Shown here piece after piece: positions 17,609 to 26,853 of a stretch of DNA of 64,000 nt. The first letter of the stretch is position 1. Each line of letters starts with the position of its first letter. The notes beneath the pieces are model-generated. The model saw nothing but the letters and a program-made list of their open reading frames with translations, did not search any database and was not told where the DNA came from. The stretch covers positions 62,001-126,000 of the forward strand of contig CBDCYP010000001.1 in the NCBI GenBank assembly GCA_965224235.1, given 5' to 3'. The DNA comes from G958295935 sp965224235. Lineage in GTDB: Bacteria; Chloroflexota; Dehalococcoidia; Lucifugimonadales; Lucifugimonadaceae. The translations under genes were made by a program, and so were the position numbers.

Positions 17609-18751
17609 ATGGCAACTAACGGAACCGAACCCACTCTGGTCATTGTGCAGCTGTCCGGCGGCAACGACTTCATGAACACGGTGATCCCCTACGGGAACAG
17701 CCTGTACTACGACTTCAGGCCGGTGGTCGGCATCCCCGAGGATAAGGTACTGCCAATCGACGGCAACCTCGGCTTCAACCCGAATTTCGCCCCCGTGCAG
17801 GACTTGTACGAAAAGGGAGACGTCGCCGTCGTCCAGGGCGTCGGATACCCGGACTCCAGCCGGTCTCACTTCCGCAGCATGGACATTTGGCACACGTGTG
17901 AGCCGAACACGGTTGCGACCGAAGGATGGCTCGGCAAAACGGTGAGGGAACTGGATCCCGACAAGTCCAACCCGCTCACCGCAGTCAGTTTAGGCAGGGG
18001 ATTGCCCAGAGCCCTTGTGGCCGAGGAGGTGACGGTTACGTCGGTGGGCGACCTCGACACGTATGGCCTAATGAACGGGATCGAGGCTCAAAATCAACGA
18101 GAGGATGCGCTCGATCTTTTCAAGCGCATATATACGCCGGCGATAGGTTCCGGCCCGGTGACGGACTACCTCGCCCGGACCGGGATCGACGTACTGAGGG
18201 GCGCCGACCAGTTGAAACGGGCGCCTGAGTTATACGAGTCCACGGTCGAGTACGCATCCAATCCCATCGCGACCAGCCTGCGGGATGTCGCCCGCGTCCA
18301 CCTGGCCGATCTCGGCACGCGTGTTTTCTATACGCAGCACGGCGGCTACGACACCCACGCAAACGAGGTCCCGACGCACCCCAGGCTCCTGACCGATCTC
18401 TCGGGCGCCCTTGGAGATTTCTTTGATGACCTGCGCGAGCACGATGCGGACAGCAACGTGGTGGTGATGGTCTTCACTGAGTTCGGACGGCGTGTCAGGG
18501 ACAACAATAGCGGGACCGACCACGGGGCAGGGGGCGGAGCGTTCGTCCTGGGCAGATCGGTAAATGGCGGCCTGCACGGCGAGTACCCGTCGCTTGACCC
18601 GGCTGACCACGAAACCGGCGATCTGAGACACACCAACGACTTTCGGGGGCTGTACGCGTCGGTACTGGAAAACTGGCTCGGCATACCGTCTTCGCCGATC
18701 GTCGGCGGGAACTTTGAAAAGCTCCCTCTGTTCTCAAATTCCACAGGTTAA
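17609..18751 (+). CDS. DUF1501 family protein
   Basis: 380-residue member of DUF1501, a family in the alkaline phosphatase/sulfatase-like fold group. Visible motifs are VQLSGGNDFMNTVIP near the start, HFRSMDIWHT, HGGYDTHANEV and FTEFGRRV...TDHGAGG, which carry the conserved metal-site-like Asp and His residues. Many DUF1501 proteins start with a twin-arginine signal; this one starts directly with the domain, so a cytoplasmic location is likely. It is operonic with DUF1800 upstream (31-base gap) and NHL downstream (14-base gap). Confidence 0.87.
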   Translation: MATNGTEPTLVIVQLSGGNDFMNTVIPYGNSLYYDFRPVVGIPEDKVLPIDGNLGFNPNFAPVQDLYEKGDVAVVQGVGYPDSSRSHFRSMDIWHTCEPNTVATEGWLGKTVRELDPDKSNPLTAVSLGRGLPRALVAEEVTVTSVGDLDTYGLMNGIEAQNQREDALDLFKRIYTPAIGSGPVTDYLARTGIDVLRGADQLKRAPELYESTVEYASNPIATSLRDVARVHLADLGTRVFYTQHGGYDTHANEVPTHPRLLTDLSGALGDFFDDLREHDADSNVVVMVFTEFGRRVRDNNSGTDHGAGGGAFVLGRSVNGGLHGEYPSLDPADHETGDLRHTNDFRGLYASVLENWLGIPSSPIVGGNFEKLPLFSNSTG

Positions 18752-18765
18752 CCGCGGATACTGAC

Positions 18766-19833
18766 ATGGTAACGATCAAACCTAAACAACAAAAGAGGCC
18801 TTCCGGTCTCCTCCGCGTCGGTTTCAAGTATGAGAAGACACTTGGAATGCGGCGTCTGACCAACACGCCGATTGCGGTTGTCTTATGGGAACAACACGAC
18901 CTGCTAATACTCTGCAGGGGAGAGGGATTGTGCTTTTTGCGCAGACTTTCGTTCGACGACGAGGACAAGGGAGCGTTCAATCTGACTGGCGGCGGCGGGC
19001 CCGTGGGAGGCGGTTTCAAAATCGCAGGCCAGTTCGTATGGCCTGCCGCGATGATCAGCGATTCCCGGGGGCGACTTTGGATTTCGGACGAGGGCCGAGA
19101 CACGATCAGCGCAATCACTGCGGAAGGTGAGGTCATTGCACAGTGGGGCGCCTCCGGGACGAAGCCGGGAGAACTCAACCGCCCGTCGGGTATTGACATG
19201 GACGCCGATGGCAATTTGGTCGTTGCCGACGCGTGGAATCATCGGGTCCAGAAATTCACCGAAGACGGGACCTTCATCTCGGAATGGGGCAGCTACGGAC
19301 AAGGGCCTTGCCAGTTCGACATGCCATGGGGAATCAGCGTGGACGAAGAGGGGTTCACCTACGTCTGCGATTGGCGAAACGACCGCATCCAGAAACTCGA
19401 CCCTGACGGCGGCCACGTGATGACCATCGGTGAATCCGGTTCGGACGATGGACAGTTCAACCGGCCGACCGGGGTGACAGTGGACCGGGACGGCGACATC
19501 TACGTTGCGGATTGGGCGAATCACCGAGTGCAGATGTTCAACTCTGCTGGTCTGTTTGTGGAGAAATTCATCGGCGACGCCACACTGTCGGACCAGGCAC
19601 GCGACTACATGATCACGAACATGATGGCGATGAGATTGCGCGAAATGACGTCGATCGAACCGCAGAAACGTTTTCGATGGCCGGTGTCCGTGACGGTGGG
19701 GGACGATGGCCGTATGTATGTGCCTGACTATGGATCACAGCGCATACAGATCTACCGAAAAGAGGTGATCAGGCTCGGTCCCGACGAGATAGCGCCGACT
19801 CCCAGGTCCCACTCCCTCTATACACAGTTCTAG
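18766..19833 (+). CDS. NHL-repeat beta-propeller protein
   Basis: 355-residue propeller with repeated NHL blades such as RPSGIDMDADGNLVVADAWN, MPWGISVDEEGFTYVCDWRN and RPTGVTVDRDGDIYVADWAN. No signal peptide or catalytic motif is visible. It follows the DUF1501 gene by 14 bases and probably belongs to that operon. Its TAG stop (19831-19833) lies inside the CTAG target of an inserted MITE copy. The original TAG would be kept without the insertion, so the protein is unaffected. Molecular function unknown; such propellers serve as binding scaffolds or lyases. Confidence 0.85.
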   Translation: MVTIKPKQQKRPSGLLRVGFKYEKTLGMRRLTNTPIAVVLWEQHDLLILCRGEGLCFLRRLSFDDEDKGAFNLTGGGGPVGGGFKIAGQFVWPAAMISDSRGRLWISDEGRDTISAITAEGEVIAQWGASGTKPGELNRPSGIDMDADGNLVVADAWNHRVQKFTEDGTFISEWGSYGQGPCQFDMPWGISVDEEGFTYVCDWRNDRIQKLDPDGGHVMTIGESGSDDGQFNRPTGVTVDRDGDIYVADWANHRVQMFNSAGLFVEKFIGDATLSDQARDYMITNMMAMRLREMTSIEPQKRFRWPVSVTVGDDGRMYVPDYGSQRIQIYRKEVIRLGPDEIAPTPRSHSLYTQF

Positions 19834-19975
19834 GGAACCTCTGAACAACTCCGTGTTCCAATCCGTTCGCCCTGAGCTTGTCGAAGGGTTCTGGCCTCCT
19901 CCCCCACAGGGGGAGGATTCAGGAGGGGGGAACCTCCGCTCTGCCAAGCGCATCGGCCACTTGTTCAGAGATTCC
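19834..19975. mobile_element. 142-bp MITE-like element, copy 2
   Basis: Same family as the element at 1676, with ends GGAACCTCTGAACAA / TTGTTCAGAGATTCC and the direct repeat CTAG at 19830-19833 and 19976-19979. It belongs to a second subtype with CCCACAGGGGGAGGATTCAGG in the centre instead of the long perfect hairpin, shared with the copy at 45558. It landed exactly on the stop codon of the NHL gene. Confidence 0.9.
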
Positions 19976-20051
19976 CTAGATCGCCTCGAACTGGGTGCGT
20001 TCCAGGGCGTCCGGCCGCCGACGGCCTTCCGGCCGGATTTGCCGCGTCACG

Positions 20052-21266
20052 TTAAAGCGAAAACGCCTCGGTTGCCATGTCGCCGACGTAGCGGCCGATG
20101 ACCAACGACGAAGTAGCGCCCGGCGAAGGTGCGTTGAGCACGTGAATGGCGCCCTCGGATCTCTCGATACGAAAGTCGTCCAGCAGGTTGCCTTTTCGGT
20201 CCACCGCCTGTGCCCTGACTCCCGATCCACCCGATCCAAGGTCCTCGCTGCGTACCTCCGGAATCATTCGCTGAAGGTCTTTAACAAAAACGCTCTTCCG
20301 CAGCGAACGGTTGATCTCCATCACCCCCGTCTTCCAGTCACGTATCGATAGACTCCAGAAGCCGGGAAACGTAATGGTTCGCAGGAACTCGCGCAGGTTA
20401 AAGTCGCTTTTACGGTACCCCTCTCTGGCCATGGCGAGCACCGCATTCGGTCCGGCTTCCGTGAGTCCCTTCATCGTCTTCGTGAAGTGCACGCCGAGGA
20501 ACGGGAATTCGGGGTTCGGGACGGGATAAATCAGGCCCCGCACGAGGTGTTCACGACTCTTGATCAGCGTGTAGTACTCGCCCCGGAAGGGGATTATGCG
20601 CAGCCCCGGCCGCACGCCCATCATCTCCGCTACAACGTCGGCATGCAGACCGGCACAGTTGATGACGTGGGCCGCGGCATACGCGCCGCTGCTCGTTTCG
20701 AGGACCGTCTCGCCGCGCGGCCTCAGTACACGTCGAAGTTTCGAGTTGAACTTGATCGTTCCGCCCAGTTCGCCAAGCCGTTGCGCGTAGGCGTCGGAAA
20801 CTTTTCGATAGTCGACTATCCCAGTGTTGGGCGCCCACAGGGCTTCGATTACGTCTACGTGTGGTTCGATCTCCGCCCGGACCTGTTGACCTGACACGAG
20901 CTGCAGGCCCTCGACCTGGTTTTCGACGCCTCGCTCGTGGAGCGCCCGCAACCTCGGCAACTCGTCTTCGCGCGTGGCGATTATCACCTTGCCGCACCGT
21001 TCGAACGGGATGTCGTTCTCTTCGCAGAAGCGGACCATGGACGCCCGGCCTTCCACGCAAAAACGGGCCTTGAACGAACCCTGCTTGTAGTAAATCCCCG
21101 AGTGAATCACGCCGGAGTTGTGGCCAGACTGCTGCGATGCCACCGTCGAACTTTTTTCGATGACCCCAACTCGCAGCCGCGGGAATTTTTCACTCAGGTT
21201 CATAGCGGTCGAAAGCCCGATGATTCCTGCCCCAATCACCGCAATGTCGAATGTGCCGTCTGGCAT
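20052..21266 (-). CDS. lhgO: L-2-hydroxyglutarate oxidase (FAD)
   Basis: FAD-dependent oxidoreductase of the DAO/GlpD-like superfamily, 404 aa, oxidising L-2-hydroxyglutarate to 2-oxoglutarate in relatives. The dinucleotide-binding motif VIGAGIIGLSTA starts near residue 10. The family signature SGHNSGVIHSGIYY follows, with KARFCVEG and a C-terminal APSPGATSSLVIGRYV. Length and motifs match LhgO. It is divergent from the LutABC operon across about 150 bases, which fits a shared role in 2-hydroxyacid oxidation. Confidence 0.9.
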   Translation of the reverse strand: MPDGTFDIAVIGAGIIGLSTAMNLSEKFPRLRVGVIEKSSTVASQQSGHNSGVIHSGIYYKQGSFKARFCVEGRASMVRFCEENDIPFERCGKVIIATREDELPRLRALHERGVENQVEGLQLVSGQQVRAEIEPHVDVIEALWAPNTGIVDYRKVSDAYAQRLGELGGTIKFNSKLRRVLRPRGETVLETSSGAYAAAHVINCAGLHADVVAEMMGVRPGLRIIPFRGEYYTLIKSREHLVRGLIYPVPNPEFPFLGVHFTKTMKGLTEAGPNAVLAMAREGYRKSDFNLREFLRTITFPGFWSLSIRDWKTGVMEINRSLRKSVFVKDLQRMIPEVRSEDLGSGGSGVRAQAVDRKGNLLDDFRIERSEGAIHVLNAPSPGATSSLVIGRYVGDMATEAFSL

Positions 21267-21420
21267 GGATCACCCTTCAGTTGACGAATCTTGAGCGGGT
21301 GCGTTCCTACCCTCCCGCGAATGCAAACTCAAAGAATACATCCTGACTTTGGCGGCGTCGCGGCTGCGAATCACCGATTCACCGGTTGCAGAGCCCGCAA
21401 GTTCTGATAGTTTGGCCCCT

Positions 21421-22209
21421 ATGCCAGAAACAAACTCGCCCAAGATTCAACCAAAGCGCGTATCTCTGTTTGCAACTTGCCTCGTCGATCAGTTCTACCC
21501 GGAGGTTGCCGAAAGTGCGGTCAATGTGCTGGAACGACTCGGGGTGGAGGTCGACGTTACGAAAAAGCAGACCTGCTGCGGCCAGCCGGCATTCAACAGC
21601 GGATACTGGCCCGACGCGAGGTCGGTTGCTATCCGGTTTCTGGACGTCTTCGATCATGACGGACCGATTGTCGTGCCTTCGGGATCATGCGGCGCCATGG
21701 TGCGACACTACTACCCGGAACTGTTCAGGGACGATCCGGTCCAACTCGAACGATCCCGTAAATTGGGGAAACGGCTTTTTGAGTTCTCGGAATTTATCGT
21801 GGACGTCCTCGGCTGCGCCGACGCGAAGGGGTGGAACGGGGGCGCCATCACCTACCATCCGTGCTGCCATCTCCTGCGGGAACTTGGCGTAGATGAACAG
21901 CCGGCGGCACTGCTGCGGGGCGTAAACGGTGTGGAGATGAGGCCGTTGGAACGGGCCGACGTGTGTTGCGGCTTCGGAGGCGCTTTTGCGGTCAAGATGG
22001 CGGACATCTCCAGCGCAATGCTCGACGAAAAGCTCGACAACGTCGAGTCAACCGGGGCAAAAACGCTGATCGCTGGTGACGCCGGGTGCATCATGCACAT
22101 GGCAGGCGGGCTCCGAAGGCGTGGATCGGCGATCCGAGTCGCACATCTTGCCCAATTCCTCGACGAGTCCATGGCGAACGCCCACGCGTCTTCGAACACC
22201 GGGTCCTGA
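21421..22209 (+). CDS. lutA: LutA-like Fe-S oxidoreductase subunit
   Basis: 262-residue protein with two CCG domains: TCCGQPAFNSG (near residue 45) and HPCCHLLRELG with CCGFGGAFAVK (near 145 and 180). These Cys-rich motifs bind [4Fe-4S]-type clusters in LutA/LldE and heterodisulfide reductase subunits. The frame runs to 21349, but ATG 21421 begins the conserved part (RVSLFATCLVDQFYP). With the two genes downstream it makes the LutABC L-lactate-oxidising complex. Confidence 0.9.
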   Translation: MPETNSPKIQPKRVSLFATCLVDQFYPEVAESAVNVLERLGVEVDVTKKQTCCGQPAFNSGYWPDARSVAIRFLDVFDHDGPIVVPSGSCGAMVRHYYPELFRDDPVQLERSRKLGKRLFEFSEFIVDVLGCADAKGWNGGAITYHPCCHLLRELGVDEQPAALLRGVNGVEMRPLERADVCCGFGGAFAVKMADISSAMLDEKLDNVESTGAKTLIAGDAGCIMHMAGGLRRRGSAIRVAHLAQFLDESMANAHASSNTGS

Positions 22210-22212
22210 CAC

Positions 22213-23628
22213 ATGCGCACCGACACAAGGGATTTCCGGTCACGCGCGGCGGCCACGATGGCCGATCCGAGGCTCAAGTTAGCGCTAGAGGGCGTTTACG
22301 AAAGCTTTCACAAGGGCCGCATCGCGGCCGCGGCGGCTACCGACTCGTGGGAACTGCAGCGGGATCGCGGCAGGGCGATCAAGGCACATACCATCGCCAA
22401 CCTCGACTACTACCTCAACCTGCTAGCAGAGAACGTTGAAAAGAACGGCGGGAACGTCTTCTTCGCCCGAGATTCCGCCGAAGCCAACAAATATGTGCTC
22501 GAAGTTGTCAAACGAAACAACGTGCGGACCGTCATCAAGAGCAAGTCGATGGTCTCAGAAGAAACGGGACTTAACCACGCCCTGGAGGGAGCTGGAGTCG
22601 AGGCTGTCGAGACCGACCTCGGCGAATACATCATTCAGCTTGCCGGTGAGACCCCGTACCACATCATCGCGCCGGCCATACACAAGTCGAAGGACGAGGT
22701 GTCGGAACTGCTCGCAGCGAAGTCCGGAGGCGAACGGCTGAACCGCGCCGGAGACCTGACCATGCAGGCGCGGGAGCAACTGAGAGACGCATTCAGGCGC
22801 GCCGACATGTCGGTTACCGGCGCGAACTTCGCTGTCGCCGAGTCCGGCAGCATTGTGCTCGTGACCAACGAAGGCAACGGTCGTATGGCGACATCGGCGC
22901 CGCGCATCCACATAGCCGCGATGGGCATGGAGAAGGTAGTGCCTTCCATTGCCGACCTCGGCAGCCTCCTCCGGATCCTCATACGCTCGGCAACCGGCCA
23001 GCGAATATCCTCGTATGTGACCATGGTCAACGGACCGCGCCGGCACGACGACGAGGACGGCCCCGAAGAATTTCACCTCATTGTCATCGATAACAACCGG
23101 AGCAAACTGCTGGCAGACCCGTCACTTCGAGAGGCCCTGTACTGCATCCGCTGCGGCGCTTGCATGAACTCGTGTCCGGTCTACCGGAAAGTGGGAGGGC
23201 ATAGCTACGGGTGGGTGTATCCGGGGCCCATCGGGGCAGTGATAACGCCGGTATTGACCGGAACAGACGCCGCAAAGGAACTCCCGTTCGCGTCGACGTT
23301 GTGCGGCGCTTGCCGGGAGGTGTGTCCGGTCAAGATCGATCTGCCCCGCATGCTGCTTGAACTAAGGGCACAGGCCGTGGAGTCTTCTGGTGGGAGGTCA
23401 GCGGGGATGATGTGGCGAGGATGGCGGGCCGGCGCTAACCGGCGGGCGGTATTTGACGCTGGCGCCCGCGTCGGGAGATGGCTGTTGCGGCCGTTAACGC
23501 GAGGAGGGTGGATCAGAAGGATGCCGCCTCCGCTGGGACCCTGGACTACAAGCAGAGACTTCCTGGCCCCGGCGGCAACGTCCTTTGTGTCCCGCTTCAA
23601 TCGCCGGAACAAGAGCAAATCGCGATGA
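22213..23628 (+). CDS. lutB: LutB-like iron-sulfur protein
   Basis: 471 aa. It has an N-terminal LUD-type domain (VRTVIKSKSMVSEETGLN; FAVAESGSIVLVTNEGN) followed by a ferredoxin-like region with CIRCGACMNSCPVY (near residue 312) and CGACREVCPV (near 365) for two [4Fe-4S] clusters. It starts 3 bases after lutA and overlaps lutC by 4 bases (ATGA). It serves as the electron-transfer subunit in L-lactate oxidation to pyruvate in characterised homologues. The C-terminal tail is Arg-rich and specific to this protein. Confidence 0.9.
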   Translation: MRTDTRDFRSRAAATMADPRLKLALEGVYESFHKGRIAAAAATDSWELQRDRGRAIKAHTIANLDYYLNLLAENVEKNGGNVFFARDSAEANKYVLEVVKRNNVRTVIKSKSMVSEETGLNHALEGAGVEAVETDLGEYIIQLAGETPYHIIAPAIHKSKDEVSELLAAKSGGERLNRAGDLTMQAREQLRDAFRRADMSVTGANFAVAESGSIVLVTNEGNGRMATSAPRIHIAAMGMEKVVPSIADLGSLLRILIRSATGQRISSYVTMVNGPRRHDDEDGPEEFHLIVIDNNRSKLLADPSLREALYCIRCGACMNSCPVYRKVGGHSYGWVYPGPIGAVITPVLTGTDAAKELPFASTLCGACREVCPVKIDLPRMLLELRAQAVESSGGRSAGMMWRGWRAGANRRAVFDAGARVGRWLLRPLTRGGWIRRMPPPLGPWTTSRDFLAPAATSFVSRFNRRNKSKSR

Positions 23629-24380
23629 CGGATCGTCGGGATTTCCTGGCCTCGGTGCGCGAGTCCCTCGGCCGATCGTCAGGCGACAAGCCGACGCTGT
23701 CGCCGCCGGAACTCGTGCAGGCCGGGTCGATTGGCGAAATCGGTCAACAGGCCGAACAGGTGCGAGCCGTCATGACTGAACGGGCAGGGGACTTGTTCGA
23801 AAATTTGGCAAGGACCGCTGCTGAGGCCGGTTGGCGCGTTCACCGGACGGCTGCGAACGACGAGGTGGTGGATGTGATTACCCGCATATGTGTCGGTGTA
23901 AACGCCAAGGTGGTTTTGAAGAGCGGCGAACAGATGATTTGCGAAATGCAAGGCCTCGACGAGTCGCTCGAGTCGGCGGGGATCATAATCGAGTCGGTGG
24001 TCCGGCCACGGGACGGCGACACATCAGCGGCCGCGAAAGGCGAGGCTGAACGGCGGACGATGTTGTTCGAGGCGGATGTTGGTATTACGGGTTCGGACTA
24101 TGCGGTCGCCGAGACAGGCACCGTCGTCGTCCATCCCCGCCGCGGGCTATCCCGGCTGATTTCGTTGGCGCCACCGCGTCATATCGCCGTGGTAAGACGG
24201 GGGACGATCCTGCCGTCACTCGACGAACTATTTCTTCTCGAGAGCGAAGCACATGCAAATGGAACGCTCGCGAGTTCAATGAACCTGATCACCGGTCCCA
24301 GCCGTACCGGCGACATCGAGGGGGTGATTGTAGAAGGAATCCACGGCCCGATCGAGGTTCACATGGTGCTGGTGGGGTAG
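23625..24380 (+). CDS. lutC: LutC-like LUD domain protein
   Basis: 251-residue LUD-domain protein, third subunit of LutABC. Conserved segments are DVGITGSDYAVAETGTVVVHP and HIAVVRRGTILPSLDE. The long frame to 23478 overlaps lutB and is not homologous there. ATG 23625 overlaps the lutB stop by 4 bases. It is convergent with the glycerate kinase gene, with a 4-base gap. Confidence 0.9.
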   Translation: MTDRRDFLASVRESLGRSSGDKPTLSPPELVQAGSIGEIGQQAEQVRAVMTERAGDLFENLARTAAEAGWRVHRTAANDEVVDVITRICVGVNAKVVLKSGEQMICEMQGLDESLESAGIIIESVVRPRDGDTSAAAKGEAERRTMLFEADVGITGSDYAVAETGTVVVHPRRGLSRLISLAPPRHIAVVRRGTILPSLDELFLLESEAHANGTLASSMNLITGPSRTGDIEGVIVEGIHGPIEVHMVLVG

Positions 24381-24384
24381 GAGA

Positions 24385-25530
24385 TTACCGCGCCTTTGCT
24401 CCGGCGGCAAACGCCCTGGTTGCTTCCTCCGCTATCGATGCGACGAGCCGATTCGTGTCGCCCAAGGCTTCGTCGAGGGTCATCGGACGATCGACCAATG
24501 TAAAAACGGCGTCGATCCCCAAATTGTGCACCTCTTCAAACCCATCGCCGAGCGAACCGGCCAGGCCAAACACCGGTATGCCCCGTCGGCTAGCCAATCG
24601 TGCGACCCCTACAGGGGCCTTGTTGAACACGGTCGATGCGTCGATCTGTCCTTCGCCAGTTATCACGAGGTCGGCGCCGTCGAGCTGATCCTCCAACCCC
24701 ACCGCGTCGAGCACGATATCCACACCGGCTTTCAGTTCGGCATTAAGTAACGCCATCAATCCAGCGCCCAGGCCACCTGCGGCGCCAGCGCCGGCTCGAC
24801 CCCGTACGTCTGCGCCCAGGTCCCGTTCCAGAATATCCGCAAAGTGACTAAGGGCAGCGTCCAGTTCTTCGACTATCTCCGGCGTCGCTCCCTTTTGCGG
24901 ACCGAATACGGCCGATGCGCCAGTGGGCCCGCACAGCGGGTTGTTAACGTCGCAGGCCGCGACCACACTGGCGCACTGGACACGCGGGTCGACGTTCGCC
25001 ACATCAATCCGGTCGAGTTTCGCCAGTGCAGCCCCGCCAGGCCCAAGTTCGCGACCCGCACTGTCCACCAGTGAAGCGCCGAGCGCCTGCATCATGCCGG
25101 CGCCGCCGTCGTTCGTCGCGCTGCCTCCGATTCCGATGATGAACCTGGTGTGTCCGGTATCGAGGGCCGCGGCAATCAATTCTCCGACGCCCTTTGTCGT
25201 AGCCATACGAGGGTCGCGGTCGTCGAGGTCTAATAGGGCGAGCCCCGAGGACCTCGCCATTTCGATCACGGCCGTCTCACGGTCCCCGAGCGCTCCCCAC
25301 TCGGCTATTAACACTTGCCCCAGCGGTCCTGTCACAGCGGCGGACTCTATGCGGCCGCCAGACGAATCCACCAACGACTGCAGGGTGCCGTCTCCGCCAT
25401 CAGCCACCGGGGCAAGTACCGTTTCTGCATGAGGAATGGCGCGCAAAACCCCGACTTCGATCGCCCGCGCGATTTCGATGGCGCTGAGGCTACCTTTGAA
25501 CTCCTGTGGGGCGATTACGATCTTGGTCAT
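24385..25530 (-). CDS. Glycerate kinase (GarK/GlxK family)
   Basis: 381-residue type-2 glycerate kinase that phosphorylates D-glycerate to 2-phosphoglycerate, feeding hydroxyacid carbon into glycolysis. It starts with the signature IVIAPQEFKGSLSA and has PVADGGDGT, GIGGSATNDGGAGM, GAAGGLGAG and the C-terminal ITGEGQIDASTVFNKAPVG. Length is normal. It faces lutC tail to tail. The context (LhgO, LutABC) suggests a locus for oxidation and assimilation of small hydroxyacids. Confidence 0.92.
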   Translation of the reverse strand: MTKIVIAPQEFKGSLSAIEIARAIEVGVLRAIPHAETVLAPVADGGDGTLQSLVDSSGGRIESAAVTGPLGQVLIAEWGALGDRETAVIEMARSSGLALLDLDDRDPRMATTKGVGELIAAALDTGHTRFIIGIGGSATNDGGAGMMQALGASLVDSAGRELGPGGAALAKLDRIDVANVDPRVQCASVVAACDVNNPLCGPTGASAVFGPQKGATPEIVEELDAALSHFADILERDLGADVRGRAGAGAAGGLGAGLMALLNAELKAGVDIVLDAVGLEDQLDGADLVITGEGQIDASTVFNKAPVGVARLASRRGIPVFGLAGSLGDGFEEVHNLGIDAVFTLVDRPMTLDEALGDTNRLVASIAEEATRAFAAGAKAR

Positions 25531-25600
25531 AGCGGTCGGTTACGGGAAATCACAAGCACCATTCTCACCGTGATTTGGGTCATGAGAAGACACAAAGTAC

Positions 25601-25852
25601 TCAACTTGGCGGCGCGGCGTCGAGTTGAATTTCCTGAACACGCCAGTCGGCTTTTGCCTTCAGTTGCCGGTAGTTCAAGCGGACCCGGAAGTCCTCCCCC
25701 CAGGTAGGTGCATTCCTGCCTGCCAGCCAAATGGTGTCATCCGCCGTTGGGTGGTATCTGTTTTGAATCCGACCATTCGGGATGCAGGCGGCAATTATGC
25801 GTTGGAGCTCTTGCCCAGGATCCAGGTCTTGATACACAAATTTGGCTATCAC
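25601..25852 (-). CDS. Hypothetical protein
   Basis: 83-residue frame between the SDR and glycerate kinase genes. It reads as an ordinary soluble protein with no obvious shadowing of a real gene (QNRYHPTADDTIWLAGRNAP; WGEDFRVRLNYRQLKAKADW). No recognised domain and no clear ribosome binding site. The rest of 25531-25946 shows no other convincing gene. It may be real or chance. Confidence 0.3.
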   Translation of the reverse strand: MIAKFVYQDLDPGQELQRIIAACIPNGRIQNRYHPTADDTIWLAGRNAPTWGEDFRVRLNYRQLKAKADWRVQEIQLDAAPPS

Positions 25853-25946
25853 GGTGACAACCTGGCAAGTTCGGCGCTCTCAATGGATGGTTTCTTTGAG
25901 CTTCCCAGCTTCGTCAAAAACTCAGCGCTTACGATGGGGTTGAACG

Positions 25947-26720
25947 TTAGATCAGCGAGTGGCTCTGGCCGCCGTCGACCAGGATGCATGCGCCGGTAAT
26001 GAGGTCGGCGCGGGTCGAAGCGAGGAAAGCGCAGGTGTCGCCTATCGGTTCCGGCCACCCGAACTTCCCCATTGGCATTTGAGTCATGAACGCGTCGACA
26101 ACTTCTTTGCTCTGCTCCCGCCGGAATCTCTCCCAGCTGCCGCCGGGATGCAGGATCGACCCCGGCGCTATGGAGTTTACGGTCACGCCTGATCCGGCAA
26201 GTGAAAGCCCCGCGTGCTTTGAGGCGGCGATTACGCCGGCCTTGGCCGACATGTATGCGATGTTTCCGCCGTGCTCCCGCCCGTAGATGGACGCGATGTT
26301 GATAATTCGGCCCCAGCCCTGCTCCTGCATGTGCGGCAGCACCAGGCGTGACAGTTCGTAACCGTTGAATAGATTAAAATCGAAGACGGCGCGATAGTTT
26401 TCGAGGGGGGTCTCCGGGAGATCAGTAGCGCCCATCGATCCTCCGGCGTTGTTCACGAGAATATCGATGGGACCGAGTCCTTCGACCGCATCGCCGTGGA
26501 GGCGCGCCAAGTCGTCGATCTGGGTAACGTCGGCGACAATTCCAACGGCCCTGACCCCGAGCCCGGTCAATTCATTAACGGTAACGTTTATGGTGTTCTC
26601 GGTGCGTCCGCATATCGCGACATTGACGCCTTCACCGCCCAGAGAGATGGCGCACTGTCTGCCAAGTCCCCGGCTCCCGCCCGTTATTAGTGCATTCCTG
26701 CCTGCGATTCCCAAGTCCAT
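25947..26720 (-). CDS. SDR family oxidoreductase
   Basis: Short-chain dehydrogenase/reductase, 257 aa. The NAD(P) motif is TGGSRGLG (near residue 14), with NNAGG (near 90), the catalytic Ser in INIASIYG, and Tyr and Lys in YMSAK. The C-terminal part DLITGACILVDGGQS is typical of FabG-like classical SDRs. It stands alone between the nitroreductase and glycerate kinase genes; substrate unknown. Confidence 0.88.
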   Translation of the reverse strand: MDLGIAGRNALITGGSRGLGRQCAISLGGEGVNVAICGRTENTINVTVNELTGLGVRAVGIVADVTQIDDLARLHGDAVEGLGPIDILVNNAGGSMGATDLPETPLENYRAVFDFNLFNGYELSRLVLPHMQEQGWGRIINIASIYGREHGGNIAYMSAKAGVIAASKHAGLSLAGSGVTVNSIAPGSILHPGGSWERFRREQSKEVVDAFMTQMPMGKFGWPEPIGDTCAFLASTRADLITGACILVDGGQSHSLI

Positions 26721-26853
26721 AGGGGTTGTCCCTCCATTCGGTTATTTCGGCCGCGCAAGCCTACCACGCTCATGATCTGATATAGGCCGACACAATCTTC
26801 GACGACTCGGCGCGGCTCATATGCGCCAGCAAATCAGGTAAGCGGCTGGTGAT

